Positions 43,887 to 53,506 of a DNA stretch of 64,000 bases are shown piece by piece. Both the position numbers and the translations under genes were made by a program. Numbering within the stretch: position 1 is the first letter of the stretch; each line of letters opens with the position of its first letter. The notes below the pieces were generated by a model that had not been told where the DNA came from, did no database searches, and saw nothing but the letters and a program-made list of their open reading frames with translations. Source of the DNA: Bacteroidota bacterium (GTDB taxonomy: Bacteria; Bacteroidota; Bacteroidia; B-17B0; Aurantibacillaceae). The DNA is taken from the NCBI GenBank assembly GCA_963169355.1, contig CAUJCR010000002.1, positions 273,357 through 337,356 of the forward strand. Direction: 5' to 3'.

Positions 43887-46069
43887 GTTTTACTCATTAT
43901 AAACAACCCGATGAAATGGCCTGTGGCGCAACTTGTTTGCGCATGATTGCCAAGCACTACGGTAAGTCCATCTCATTGCCTGATATAGTTCAACTAAGCG
44001 GAACCACAAGAGAGGGGGTTAACTTACTAGGTATAAGTGAAGCTTCTGAAAGGCTAGGATTTAGAACACTAGGAGTAAAAGTCCCATTTGATAAATTAAT
44101 TGAAAATGCCCCCTTGCCATGTATTGCGCATTGGAATCAAAACCATTTTGTTGTAATTTATAAAATTAAGGCTGATAAAATTTATATTGCAGACCCTGCA
44201 CACGGTTTATTAACGTATAACAAAGTAGATTTTTTAAAAGCATGGGTGAGCGATGGTAAAGATGAGGGGATTTTATTACTATTTGAAACCACTCCCGAAT
44301 TTTACACAGAGGATAAAAGTCTTTCAAACGAGAAGCAAAAAAACAATTTTTCTTTTTTATACACCTATTTAATTAAACATAAAAAAGCCATAATACAACT
44401 CTTTATTGGTTTAATGGCAGGTAGCCTGTTACAGCTTATCTTCCCATTTTTAACGCAAAGCATTATTGATATTGGTGTTCAAAATAAAGACATAAACTTT
44501 ATCTACTTAATTCTCTTAGCTCAATTAATGGTGTTTTTTGGCAGAACTACCATCGATGTCATAAGAAGTTATATACTAATGCACGTTAGCAGCCGAATTA
44601 ATATCTTGCTGGCAAGTGATTTTTTTGTAAAACTCATGAAGTTACCTATACGGTACTTTGACACTAAGATGACAGGGGACATCATGCAACGCATAAATGA
44701 TAATCACAGGATTGAAAATTTTTTAACTGGCTATTCACTAAATACACTATTTTCATTGTTTAATTTTATCATATTTAGTGGAGTTTTAGCTTGGTATAGC
44801 TTAAAAATATTTTTAGTTTTTTTGATTGGCTCTGTTATCTATTTTATTTGGATAACCTTTTTTTTAAAACGCCGTGCCGATCTAGATTTTAAACGTTTTC
44901 AGCAAAGTAGCCAAAACCAAAGTAAGGTAATGGAACTCATTAACGGAATGCAGGAAATTAAACTACACAATGCCGAACGGCAAAAGCGTTGGCAATGGGA
45001 GAACCTACAAACCAAATTATTTAAGATTAACTTAAAGGGACTTTCTTTAACCACCGCCCAAAACTCAGGCTCACAATTAATTAACGAACTTAAAAACATT
45101 ATTATCACTTTTTTATCAGCCAAATTAGTACTTGACGGTCAAGTTACCTTAGGCATGATGCTTTCTATAAGTTATATCATCGGTCAGTTAAATAGTCCTG
45201 TAAACGAAATGGTGCATTTTATTCAGCAATGGCAAGATGCTAAATTAAGTTTGGAGCGTTTAGGAGAAATTCATAACAAAGAGGATGAAGAACCTAATGG
45301 TAAAGAAAAAATTTCAGAAATTGAACAAAACAGTTCATTTCACCTAAATAACCTTACGTTTAAATATGAGGGCGTAGGAAATGATGCTGTTCTATACGAT
45401 TTAAGCGTTTCCATTCCGTCCAATAAAATTACAGCCATAGTTGGAAGTAGTGGTAGTGGTAAAACAACCTTATTAAAACTCTTACTAAAATTCTATGAAC
45501 CTACGCATGGAGAAATAAAATTAAACGAAATAAATCTTAATCATTTATCAGCACAAACATGGCGAAATAAATGCGGTGTTGTAATGCAAGAGGGGTATAT
45601 TTTTAATGATACCATCGCCAACAATATAGCTGTTGGAGTAGATGTTGTAGATAGAGATAAATTAAAACATGCTGTTAATGTAGCTAATATTAAAGAGTTT
45701 ATAGAAAGCCTACCTTTAGGATATAATACTAAAATAGGCATGGAAGGTATTGGTATTAGTACAGGGCAAAAGCAAAGAATTTTAATTGCTAGAGCCGTTT
45801 ACAAAAACCCTGATTATTTATTTTTTGATGAAGCTACAAGTGCTTTAGATGCTAATAATGAAAAAATAATAATGGAAAATTTAAACGAATTCTTTAAAGG
45901 TAAAACGGTTGTGATTATTGCCCATCGTTTAAGTACAGTTAAAAATGCTGACCAAATTATTGTTTTGGATAGAGGTAAGATTATTGAAAAAGGTAATCAT
46001 ATCGAATTGACACTAATTAAGGGGGCATATTACGAACTTGTGAAAAATCAATTAGAATTAGGAAACTGA
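43874..46069 (+). CDS. Peptidase-containing ABC exporter (C39 bacteriocin type)
   Basis: A 731-residue protein starting at GTG 43874. The N-terminal C39 peptidase has Cys17 in EMACGATCLRMIAKHYG, the catalytic histidine in CIAHWNQNHFVVIY and the aspartate in IADPAHG, as in exporters that cleave after double glycine. The middle has about six membrane helices (from about 170). The C-terminal ATPase has Walker A GSSGSGKTTLL, an unusual signature GISTGQKQR (normally LSGGQ), and Walker B YLFFDEATSALD. It overlaps the SPASM gene by 13 bases and the adaptor gene by 1. It should remove the leader and export the peptide. Confidence 0.93.
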   Translation: MGRLSFTHYKQPDEMACGATCLRMIAKHYGKSISLPDIVQLSGTTREGVNLLGISEASERLGFRTLGVKVPFDKLIENAPLPCIAHWNQNHFVVIYKIKADKIYIADPAHGLLTYNKVDFLKAWVSDGKDEGILLLFETTPEFYTEDKSLSNEKQKNNFSFLYTYLIKHKKAIIQLFIGLMAGSLLQLIFPFLTQSIIDIGVQNKDINFIYLILLAQLMVFFGRTTIDVIRSYILMHVSSRINILLASDFFVKLMKLPIRYFDTKMTGDIMQRINDNHRIENFLTGYSLNTLFSLFNFIIFSGVLAWYSLKIFLVFLIGSVIYFIWITFFLKRRADLDFKRFQQSSQNQSKVMELINGMQEIKLHNAERQKRWQWENLQTKLFKINLKGLSLTTAQNSGSQLINELKNIIITFLSAKLVLDGQVTLGMMLSISYIIGQLNSPVNEMVHFIQQWQDAKLSLERLGEIHNKEDEEPNGKEKISEIEQNSSFHLNNLTFKYEGVGNDAVLYDLSVSIPSNKITAIVGSSGSGKTTLLKLLLKFYEPTHGEIKLNEINLNHLSAQTWRNKCGVVMQEGYIFNDTIANNIAVGVDVVDRDKLKHAVNVANIKEFIESLPLGYNTKIGMEGIGISTGQKQRILIARAVYKNPDYLFFDEATSALDANNEKIIMENLNEFFKGKTVVIIAHRLSTVKNADQIIVLDRGKIIEKGNHIELTLIKGAYYELVKNQLELGN

Positions 46070-47370
46070 TGCCATCTATAGAAGAAAAGGAAATAATTTT
46101 GCGTTCAGAAGAAGTAAATGAGATATTGACTTCAACACCGAAATGGATTTTACGCTGGGGTATTTTAGTTGTTTTTATATTGATTATTATAACTATTGGA
46201 CTTTCATATTTTATTAAATACCCAGATGTATTGACTGCTGATGTTACTTTGACTACATTAAATCCACCAATAACATTAGTTTCAAAAAATAATGGAAAAC
46301 TTACCCATCTTTTAGTGAAAGATAAACAATTGGTAAGCCAAAATGAACCGATTGGTATTATAGAGAACACAGCCGATTACAAAGCTGTACTTTCTTTATT
46401 GGCAAACTGCAATCAATTAAACGAACAATTAAAATTAAACGACACACTTAATAATGTTTTAATTAAAGATAGTTTAAGAACTGGAGAAATTACACCTTAC
46501 TACTTACAATTTTTAAAATCAGTCAAAGACCTTAATCTTTATGAAAGCATTAATCCTTACACTAAACAAATTGCATTATTGAAAAAAGATTTAGGACATT
46601 ACAATTCTTTGCTTGATAATTATAAGCATCAACAAAAAATTAACGATGAACAATTAAAGTTAGCTGAAAATGACTTTAATCGGGATAAAAAATTATTTGA
46701 AGAAAGGGCAATATCAGCAAGGGAATTTGAAATACAAAAGAAAAATTATTTAGGTGCTCAAAACAGTAATGAACAAACTAAGATTACAATTTCAAATGCA
46801 CTAATTCAAATTAATGGAATTGAAAAGAACATCTTACAGTTACAAATACAAGATTATCAAGAAAAGGCGAAACTTAAAAATGAATTATCACAGTATTTAA
46901 AAACGCTCATTAATGAAATTAATAAATGGAAGCAGTTATATGTAATTGAAAGCCCTGTGAGTGGGAAAGTATCGTTTTTTAATGTATGGGCAATCAATCA
47001 AAACATCAAACAAGGTGATGAGCTTTTTGCTATCATTCCTAATAAGAAACAGCAATTTATAGGAAAATGTGTTTTGCCAATAACCAATAGTGGGAAATTA
47101 ACCATTGGACAAGTTGTAAACATAAAACTTGACAATTATCCTTATAATGAAAATGGGATGTTAACAGGGGTTGTAAAAAACATTTCCGAAGTGCCTAATA
47201 AAGATAGTTATGCAGTTGATATTGTTTTAGCGAATGGCTTAACAACTTCGTACAATAAAACTCTAGTATATAAAGAACAAATGAAGGGCAAAGCAGATAT
47301 TATAACGAAAAATATATCCGTTTTAGATAGAGTATTTTTTAATTTTCGTAAACTAACAGAAATAAAGTAA
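46069..47370 (+). CDS. HlyD-type membrane-fusion protein of the exporter
   Basis: A 433-residue periplasmic adaptor. A short cytosolic start is followed by a membrane helix (WGILVVFILIIITIGLSYFI, about 29-48), a half lipoyl-like segment (LVSKNNGKLTHLLVKDKQLV), a long coiled coil (about 165-265; LKLAENDFNRDKKLFEERAI) and the returning lipoyl/barrel part (IESPVSGKVSFFNVWAINQN, then GDELFAIIP). The family links the exporter to an outer-membrane channel, for which no gene is nearby. The ATG overlaps the exporter stop. It is the last gene of the RiPP operon and converges on the PorE-like gene. Confidence 0.9.
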   Translation: MPSIEEKEIILRSEEVNEILTSTPKWILRWGILVVFILIIITIGLSYFIKYPDVLTADVTLTTLNPPITLVSKNNGKLTHLLVKDKQLVSQNEPIGIIENTADYKAVLSLLANCNQLNEQLKLNDTLNNVLIKDSLRTGEITPYYLQFLKSVKDLNLYESINPYTKQIALLKKDLGHYNSLLDNYKHQQKINDEQLKLAENDFNRDKKLFEERAISAREFEIQKKNYLGAQNSNEQTKITISNALIQINGIEKNILQLQIQDYQEKAKLKNELSQYLKTLINEINKWKQLYVIESPVSGKVSFFNVWAINQNIKQGDELFAIIPNKKQQFIGKCVLPITNSGKLTIGQVVNIKLDNYPYNENGMLTGVVKNISEVPNKDSYAVDIVLANGLTTSYNKTLVYKEQMKGKADIITKNISVLDRVFFNFRKLTEIK

Positions 47371-47395
47371 TTGACCTTTAGTAAAAAACAAATCT

Positions 47396-49432
47396 CTACT
47401 TTGTGTTATTAAACAAAATAAATTCTACACGACGGTTTTCTTCGTGTTCTGCATCTTCGCAAGTTACACCCTCGGTACATTTGTTTAAAATAAAGGCTTC
47501 GCCTTTTCCTATAATAGCATCAATTTGTTTTTTGTTGAGTTTAGCTGAAACTAAAAAATCACTAACGCTTTGAGCACGTTTTTTCGAAAGTTTTAAGTTA
47601 TAATTCTCTTTACCTCTACAATCGGCAAAACCATATATCATGACTGAAATTTCAGGGTGTTGGGCTAGAATAGCTAAATTCTTTTTTAAAATTTCTTTGG
47701 CGTCATCTCTAATGTTTGATTTGTTTAAGTTAAAATGTACGGGTGTAATATCAAACCCTAAAGCAGCAATTTGCTTTGGATTTAGATATGGATGTTGAAT
47801 GGTATCGTAAGGATTCTTCCCTTTTTCTTCTTCTTTGTGTTTCGCTAGTATATCATCTGGTATATGATAAATCATATTATTACACAATACAATAGGCTCC
47901 ATACAAGTATCGCAGCCTGCAATGAGTTTTACATATACCGAATCACCTTGTGAAGTAAGTGCAATAGTTTGAGTGATAGAAGAAGCATCTATCGGTAATT
48001 TAGCTCCATTAAATGTCCATTGATAAGCAATGGGCTTAATGTTATCTGGGATAGTGCTCTCAAATTTTACATTAATGGTTTCTGTTTCGGTAAGTTTAGT
48101 GTTAATGGTAATTAAGCTACTATTTTCGGTGGCGCATTCTTTTTTAAATTTGTCTAAGTAAGTTATTTTATAAATATCCATATCGCCATAACCGCCCATT
48201 CTTGATGAAGAAAAGAAAGTGTTAGTAGCTTGAGCATCTTGAGTCATAAAAATATCATCGCCTGGTGAATTAGCTGGTTGTAATAAATTTACTGGAGTAG
48301 TCCACACACCATTTACTAGGGTACTTTTGTAAATATCGTAACCACCAAAGCTTGGATGTCCTTTTGATGAAAAATATAAGGTTTGCCCATCGTCCGATAA
48401 ATAGGGCGAATCTTCGTCGTACACGGTGTTAATTACATCGCCCAAGTTTTGTGGTGTTCCCCATTCGCCATCGCTTCCTAACTCAGCTTTGTAAATATCC
48501 AATCCACCTTTTCCTAATTGTTTGTCTTCGCTGGTAAATAATAATGTTTTACCATCTTTACTAATGCATGCATGATTTTGATAAAAATCAAAATTTATTT
48601 TTTTAGACAATGTTTTAGCTTTTTTTGCGGTTCCATCTAATTGTAATTGATGAATACTGTTTTTTTGAAATACAAATAAATTTTTGCCATCACTAGATGC
48701 GGAGATAACCGCTAAATGAGATTTGTTGGGTTTAGTTTTAAAAATTTCTTTTGGTATAGTATATACAGCTGGTTTTTGAGGTCTTCCATCTGTAAGCTTA
48801 CTAGTATAAATGTTTTCAAACGGTTTATCATCTATCTTGCTTACCTTTTCTTTTTCATTATCTTTTCTACGAGAGGTAAATAGCAGCTCATTATTGGACA
48901 ACAACACTGGCGCATATTCACCAACGATTGTGTTTACTTTTGAGCCAACATTTCCTACATAAATATTTCTGTCAGAAATTGCTTCTTTGTTTCTATCGCC
49001 ATATAAGCAATCTTCTTTTTGCTTATTCAAATCATTAATATAATATTTATCCATTTCTTTATCGCGAGTAGCAATTACCAATAAATTGTCAAATAATGAA
49101 TAGGCTTTTTTATACTCGCCTTTGTATTGATAGCATTTTGCTAAATAGTAAATAATATCAGGAAATGTATCTTTAGGAGATTTGTTATAAGCTGTTTCTA
49201 AATATTGAAAGGCATCGGCATAGTTATTTATATAACGTGCTAAAATCATACCTAAGCCCGCATTAGCTTTATAGTTTGTTTTATCTAAATTGTAAGCTTT
49301 TGTAAAATAGTCTTTGGCTTTGTAAATTTTATTATTATCCAAAGCTTTGTCGCCTTTATTCAAATACTTATCTATTTGTGCAACGGTAATTGATGCGTAC
49401 AACAAACAAAATAGTAATATGATTTTTTTCAT
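47396..49432 (-). CDS. TPR/PD40/OmpA outer-membrane-associated protein, PorE-like
   Basis: A 678-residue exported protein: signal peptide (IILLFCLLYASITVAQ), N-terminal TPR-like repeats (about 20-130; KAKDYFTKAYNLDKTNYKAN), a PD40/WD40-like propeller (about 165-425; LLFTSRRKDNEKEK, HACISKDGKTLLFTSEDKQL, SPYLSDDGQTLYFSSKGHPS), an all-beta linker with paired cysteines (GCDTCMEP), and a C-terminal OmpA peptidoglycan-binding domain (NIRDDAKEILKKNLAILAQH; GFADCRGKENYNLKLSKKRA). This domain set is that of PorE, a component of the type IX secretion machine, but close paralogues exist, so equivalence is not certain. Confidence 0.78.
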   Translation of the reverse strand: MKKIILLFCLLYASITVAQIDKYLNKGDKALDNNKIYKAKDYFTKAYNLDKTNYKANAGLGMILARYINNYADAFQYLETAYNKSPKDTFPDIIYYLAKCYQYKGEYKKAYSLFDNLLVIATRDKEMDKYYINDLNKQKEDCLYGDRNKEAISDRNIYVGNVGSKVNTIVGEYAPVLLSNNELLFTSRRKDNEKEKVSKIDDKPFENIYTSKLTDGRPQKPAVYTIPKEIFKTKPNKSHLAVISASSDGKNLFVFQKNSIHQLQLDGTAKKAKTLSKKINFDFYQNHACISKDGKTLLFTSEDKQLGKGGLDIYKAELGSDGEWGTPQNLGDVINTVYDEDSPYLSDDGQTLYFSSKGHPSFGGYDIYKSTLVNGVWTTPVNLLQPANSPGDDIFMTQDAQATNTFFSSSRMGGYGDMDIYKITYLDKFKKECATENSSLITINTKLTETETINVKFESTIPDNIKPIAYQWTFNGAKLPIDASSITQTIALTSQGDSVYVKLIAGCDTCMEPIVLCNNMIYHIPDDILAKHKEEEKGKNPYDTIQHPYLNPKQIAALGFDITPVHFNLNKSNIRDDAKEILKKNLAILAQHPEISVMIYGFADCRGKENYNLKLSKKRAQSVSDFLVSAKLNKKQIDAIIGKGEAFILNKCTEGVTCEDAEHEENRRVEFILFNNTK

Positions 49433-49514
49433 AATTTAATTAAATAAGGGCTAAAAGTAAAAAAATTATATGGATTTAGTCCACGAATTGGTGTTTTTAA
49501 CAGACAAAGCTTTG

Positions 49515-50774
49515 TTAATTACCTACGATTGGTTTTGAGTCGAGGGTTTTTGAATCAAGCGCATCGCGCAATCCGTTTCCTACTAACATAAAAGCTAATA
49601 CTAATATCATAATGGCAATTCCTGGAACAAAGGCTAAATAGGCAGAATCAATTAAAACATATCCTCTGTGTGAATTTATCATCTCGCCCCAAGAAGGCGT
49701 AGGAGGTTGAGCGCCTATACCTAAAAAACTTAAGCCAGCTTCTGTTAAAATTGCAGAAGCAAAGTTAGAAGTAGCAATTACAATAACAGGCCCCATTACA
49801 TTAGGCAATATATGCCTAACAATAATACGCATATTCTTATAACCTAAGGCTCTACCCGCTTCTACAAATTCTTTTTCTCTTATACTTAATATTTGTCCTC
49901 GAATTAATCGAGCCACATCTACCCACATTGTTAATCCCACCGCAATAAATACTTGCATAATACCTTTACCCAATACCAAAGTAATAGCAATAACCAATAA
50001 TAAAGTAGGAATTGACCACACTACATTGATTAACCACATAATGGAATCGTCTAGTCGTCCTCTATAATAGCCTGCAATGGCACCCAACAACACACCAATA
50101 AAAATTGATATAATTACTGAAATAAATCCAACAGATAATGAAATACGAGTACCAATCATTAAACGACTTAATAAATCTCTTCCTGCTAAATCTGTTCCTA
50201 ACCAATATTTTTTAGTAATTAATAGATTTTTTTCAATCTCATCTTGTAATTGTTTAACATCTAATTTTAATTTTTCTCCTGTACTTAATTGATAGAACTC
50301 TATCTTGTTGTGAATACTATCGTTTATAATAGGCGAATTATTATTAACATCATACACCACATCCGCCAAATTAAATGCAATTTTCGTCCCATTATTGGGT
50401 GTGTTTCCCGTATATTCTTCTACTATAATATCAAATCCAGAAAAACTATACGAATGATATGGTATGTTGGTGTATTCATTAACCTTACCAAACAACATTT
50501 TCTGAAACCAATTAACATGTTGAAAACGATCGTTCTTTTTTACCTGTAATATTTTTGTTTCAAACCCTGGTTTTTTAATCAAGAGCTCTGGCTTTTGGTC
50601 GTTAGCATAAGGTGTTGAATCGGGAGTTATTAAATATCCAAGTATTGAAATAAGAGTTGCAAGACCTACCAACATTAAACCAAACATAGCCAGTTTATCA
50701 TTCTTAAACTTTCGCCAAGTTTGAATAGATAATGACTCTGACTTAAAATCGCTATATTTCTTTTTAAATAACAA
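49515..50774 (-). CDS. Oligopeptide-type ABC transporter permease (OppC/DppC-like)
   Basis: A 419-residue inner-membrane permease. After helix 1 (LAMFGLMLVGLATLISILGYL) comes a large periplasmic insertion (about 55-180) common in Bacteroidota. The five-helix core follows, with WLGTDLAGRDLLSRLMIGTR and the cytosolic EAA motif EAGRALGYKNMRIIVRHILP. The start is TTG 50774, immediately after the upstream stop; no ATG fits better, so this start is tentative. The partners (OppB, substrate-binding and ATPase genes) are not here. Peptide import is inferred from family. Confidence 0.85.
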   Translation of the reverse strand: MLFKKKYSDFKSESLSIQTWRKFKNDKLAMFGLMLVGLATLISILGYLITPDSTPYANDQKPELLIKKPGFETKILQVKKNDRFQHVNWFQKMLFGKVNEYTNIPYHSYSFSGFDIIVEEYTGNTPNNGTKIAFNLADVVYDVNNNSPIINDSIHNKIEFYQLSTGEKLKLDVKQLQDEIEKNLLITKKYWLGTDLAGRDLLSRLMIGTRISLSVGFISVIISIFIGVLLGAIAGYYRGRLDDSIMWLINVVWSIPTLLLVIAITLVLGKGIMQVFIAVGLTMWVDVARLIRGQILSIREKEFVEAGRALGYKNMRIIVRHILPNVMGPVIVIATSNFASAILTEAGLSFLGIGAQPPTPSWGEMINSHRGYVLIDSAYLAFVPGIAIMILVLAFMLVGNGLRDALDSKTLDSKPIVGN

Positions 50775-51905
50775 TTAACTCGTTTTTATACCTTTCCAAT
50801 AAGGTTTATAAATTAATGAAGCTACTCCAATTACAAGTGCATATATCCAATATACACATTCAAAAGGGATGAGCCACATTAAATACTTTACCTTATTTAA
50901 AAAATTAGAAGCTAAAAATAGTAACAAAAAATCAAAAACAAACTTTGTTGCCACAAAAATCGATAAATAAGGTATTATGGCTGATTGTTTTATAATTGCA
51001 ACGATTAAAGCTAATACTAATAAATTAGCCGCAATGATTATAAAACCTCCAAAAAGGTTTAATTGATTTTTATTATACTTTGCTTTATATGCCCAACGAA
51101 TTCGCTGCTCGAGAAAATTTCGAAGATTTATTTCAGGTAAAGTTTTTACAATTAAATGACGGTCGAACCCATACATGATGTTAGCACTTTTCTTATTCTT
51201 AATATCTTCCAATAAAAAAACATCTTCTCCCGAACTAATATCTAAATGCGACTGATATCCATTTGCATCTATGAAAGCATGTTTTTTAAACGCCAAATTT
51301 GCTCCACTACACATAAAAGCCATATTAATTCCGGTATATCCAGCTGTAATTCCCGAAATAGCTATATTCTCTACTATTTGAAATGTGCTTAACACCTGAT
51401 GATGTGTTGTATAATCAATAGGCATGATTAACATAGCCGGTTGATACTTGACAAAATATAGATGAATGGCTTTTAACCAAAAAACATTTCTATATATCAC
51501 ATCGGCATCTGTTGTAACAATAATATCTCCTGTGGCTAGATGAATCGCCTTAGTAAGATTAATTTTCTTTCCTGTATGTTCGTTTTGTCTAATAACTTGA
51601 TGTTTTATATTACTTTGCGAAAGAATGTTAGAAGCCAATTTAAAGGTTTCATCCTCCGAAGCATCATCTATTAAAATTATTTCAAAAGAAGTTTTAGGAT
51701 ATTCTTGCGCCATGAGTTGTTCTAAACAAGCTTTTATGTTTTTCTCCTCATTTCTTGCAGATAACACAATGCTAATAGATGTATAATTATCTTGCGTTTG
51801 CCTTACATCAATGCGTTGATGCTTATTGAAGCCATAAATTGCAAGTGTTATAAATAACCCATATAAAATAATAATTACAGCAAATATGTATAACTCAAAA
51901 ATCAT
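50775..51905 (-). CDS. Family 2 membrane glycosyltransferase
   Basis: A 376-residue GT-A enzyme with an N-terminal membrane helix (FAVIIILYGLFITLAIYGF), a catalytic domain (SISIVLSARNEEKNIKACLE; IILIDDASEDETF; ATGDIIVTTDADVIY, the DxD motif) and acceptor-side motifs (SSGEDVFLLED; FLEQRIRWAYKAKY, the Q-xx-RW motif of processive GT2 enzymes). Three C-terminal helices follow. The 11-base overlap with the flippase-like gene and the lack of gap to the permease indicate a single transcript. It likely extends a lipid-linked or exported glycan. Confidence 0.9.
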   Translation of the reverse strand: MIFELYIFAVIIILYGLFITLAIYGFNKHQRIDVRQTQDNYTSISIVLSARNEEKNIKACLEQLMAQEYPKTSFEIILIDDASEDETFKLASNILSQSNIKHQVIRQNEHTGKKINLTKAIHLATGDIIVTTDADVIYRNVFWLKAIHLYFVKYQPAMLIMPIDYTTHHQVLSTFQIVENIAISGITAGYTGINMAFMCSGANLAFKKHAFIDANGYQSHLDISSGEDVFLLEDIKNKKSANIMYGFDRHLIVKTLPEINLRNFLEQRIRWAYKAKYNKNQLNLFGGFIIIAANLLVLALIVAIIKQSAIIPYLSIFVATKFVFDFLLLFLASNFLNKVKYLMWLIPFECVYWIYALVIGVASLIYKPYWKGIKTS

Positions 51906-52854
51906 GAATTGATTTTATATCCATTTTCTTTCGCAAGATAACTATATAACCAATTATACTTGGAATAACCACATTAATTATCCATAAAAAGGTAGAGGCC
52001 AAGATTACAACCAATGTATGATCGGGCGAGGTATTAAAAACAAAAAGTGCAATAGCTGCTCTAATAGCCGGTTCAATTATACTTATCATAGGAATTAAAC
52101 TAGTTAGTACAAAATAGGCAGCAATACTCATAAATAAAGAAACAAAATCGGTATTAGAAGAAAAAGCTTGATAAATAAGATAAAATTGAATGGTAAATAC
52201 CATATATCGAGCCACGGATAATACAACTAATTTGATAATTAATGTTTTTGGCAATTTCACAAAATCATTGGCTTCCATTTTTTTAAACCACCTTATAAAC
52301 CTTAATTTGCTTTGAATAAAAGATACATGGGTAATAGCCCAACAAAATCCTAAAATTAATAAGCTTCCTACAACTATTGTCCCATATACAATAATATTTG
52401 AGCCTTGTTGGTTAATTAATTTTGCTGCCACGCATATCATTCCTACACTCACCGTTATAAGCATTTGAAACATACCATTAATGAAATGAAGAATTGTTAT
52501 ACTTGGACGGTTTTGGGATTTAAAAAAGGAAACCTTTGCTACAAACTCCATGGCTCTACCAGGGGCAATATTTCCAACACAAATACCAGAAAACACCGAT
52601 TGAAGAGCAGTTGAATAACTTACAGGTTCCACTAAGCTGGTTATAGACTTCCATTTATAACTCTCAATACCCCAATTAATTGGCATTAAACCCAGGCTAA
52701 AAACTAATAGAATAACAGTAGCTGAATGACTTAAAATAACAATACTTTGTTCTCTTAACTCTGGTATAGAAGAAAGTTTAGAATAAATAACCCAAAAACT
52801 TATTACTCCAATAATAATTTTAATGAATATGGAGAAACTATTTTTTAGGTTCAT
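51895..52854 (-). CDS. Flippase-like/lysylphosphatidylglycerol-synthase transmembrane family protein
   Basis: A 319-residue integral membrane protein with about eight helices, in the UPF0104 family, related to the transmembrane part of MprF. Typical segments are PINWGIESYKWKSI, the VFSGICVGNIAPGRAMEFVA stretch (a G-N-xx-PGR motif of the family), and SLIPMISIIEPAIRAAIALF. A TTG at 52860 would add two codons; ATG 52854 is preferred. Adjacent to a GT2 gene, it may flip a lipid-linked glycan intermediate; this is inference. Confidence 0.82.
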   Translation of the reverse strand: MNLKNSFSIFIKIIIGVISFWVIYSKLSSIPELREQSIVILSHSATVILLVFSLGLMPINWGIESYKWKSITSLVEPVSYSTALQSVFSGICVGNIAPGRAMEFVAKVSFFKSQNRPSITILHFINGMFQMLITVSVGMICVAAKLINQQGSNIIVYGTIVVGSLLILGFCWAITHVSFIQSKLRFIRWFKKMEANDFVKLPKTLIIKLVVLSVARYMVFTIQFYLIYQAFSSNTDFVSLFMSIAAYFVLTSLIPMISIIEPAIRAAIALFVFNTSPDHTLVVILASTFLWIINVVIPSIIGYIVILRKKMDIKSIHDF

Positions 52855-53062
52855 GAGCAAGGTTAAAACTACAAATTTAAGCCTAATTAAGAATGTTTCT
52901 TTTAATAATTCAATCCCGTAGCTTACTCATTAATTAGTACACTCTACCTAATAAAAATAGAATTTCATTCGTTTCTAGTGTCATTATCTCATTTTAATGG
53001 AATTTGGAAGAATTTTTGTAGTATATTTAATATAAATTTTATAAAATCAAAACCTTACCGTT

Positions 53063-53482
53063 ATGAAAAGATTTTCCCTACTACTTATTGCACTTTTAGC
53101 CTGTTTTTACATAAAAGCGCAAAGCGAACAGTTTGTTGTTCCTATATCGAATTTAACTAAGAAAATGATTACTAAGAATTACTCTTTAGAAGATCAAAAA
53201 GAATTAAATCAACATCCACAAAAGTTGAAATCTCTTGACTATATCTATTCAAAATCATTTCAAGTTCAAACCTTAAACTATACAGAAGAACAATTCCAAA
53301 AGATTGATATCACAAAGTATGATTTAAGCAGAAAAGTGAGTGAAAATGTATTAGTATATGATGAGGCCTCTGGATTACAATTAATCCTCGATCCACTCAA
53401 TAAAATGGAGGAAGAAAAAAATGCTTTATTGTATCCAAACACTAAGATAAATAATCCAACAAATAAAATTGCTAATCCATAA
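53063..53482 (+). CDS. Small secreted protein of unknown function
   Basis: A 139-residue protein with a signal peptide (FSLLLIALLACFYIKAQ). The mature part is charged, rich in Lys/Asn/Glu (NYSLEDQKELNQHPQKLKSL; YTEEQFQKIDITKYDLS), with no recognisable domain or cysteine. It starts 208 bases after the divergent flippase-like gene, and 24 bases before the large T9SS gene, so the two may be co-transcribed. Confidence 0.6.
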   Translation: MKRFSLLLIALLACFYIKAQSEQFVVPISNLTKKMITKNYSLEDQKELNQHPQKLKSLDYIYSKSFQVQTLNYTEEQFQKIDITKYDLSRKVSENVLVYDEASGLQLILDPLNKMEEEKNALLYPNTKINNPTNKIANP

Positions 53483-53506
53483 CTCAACCCTTTAATTTAA
53501 TTAGCT

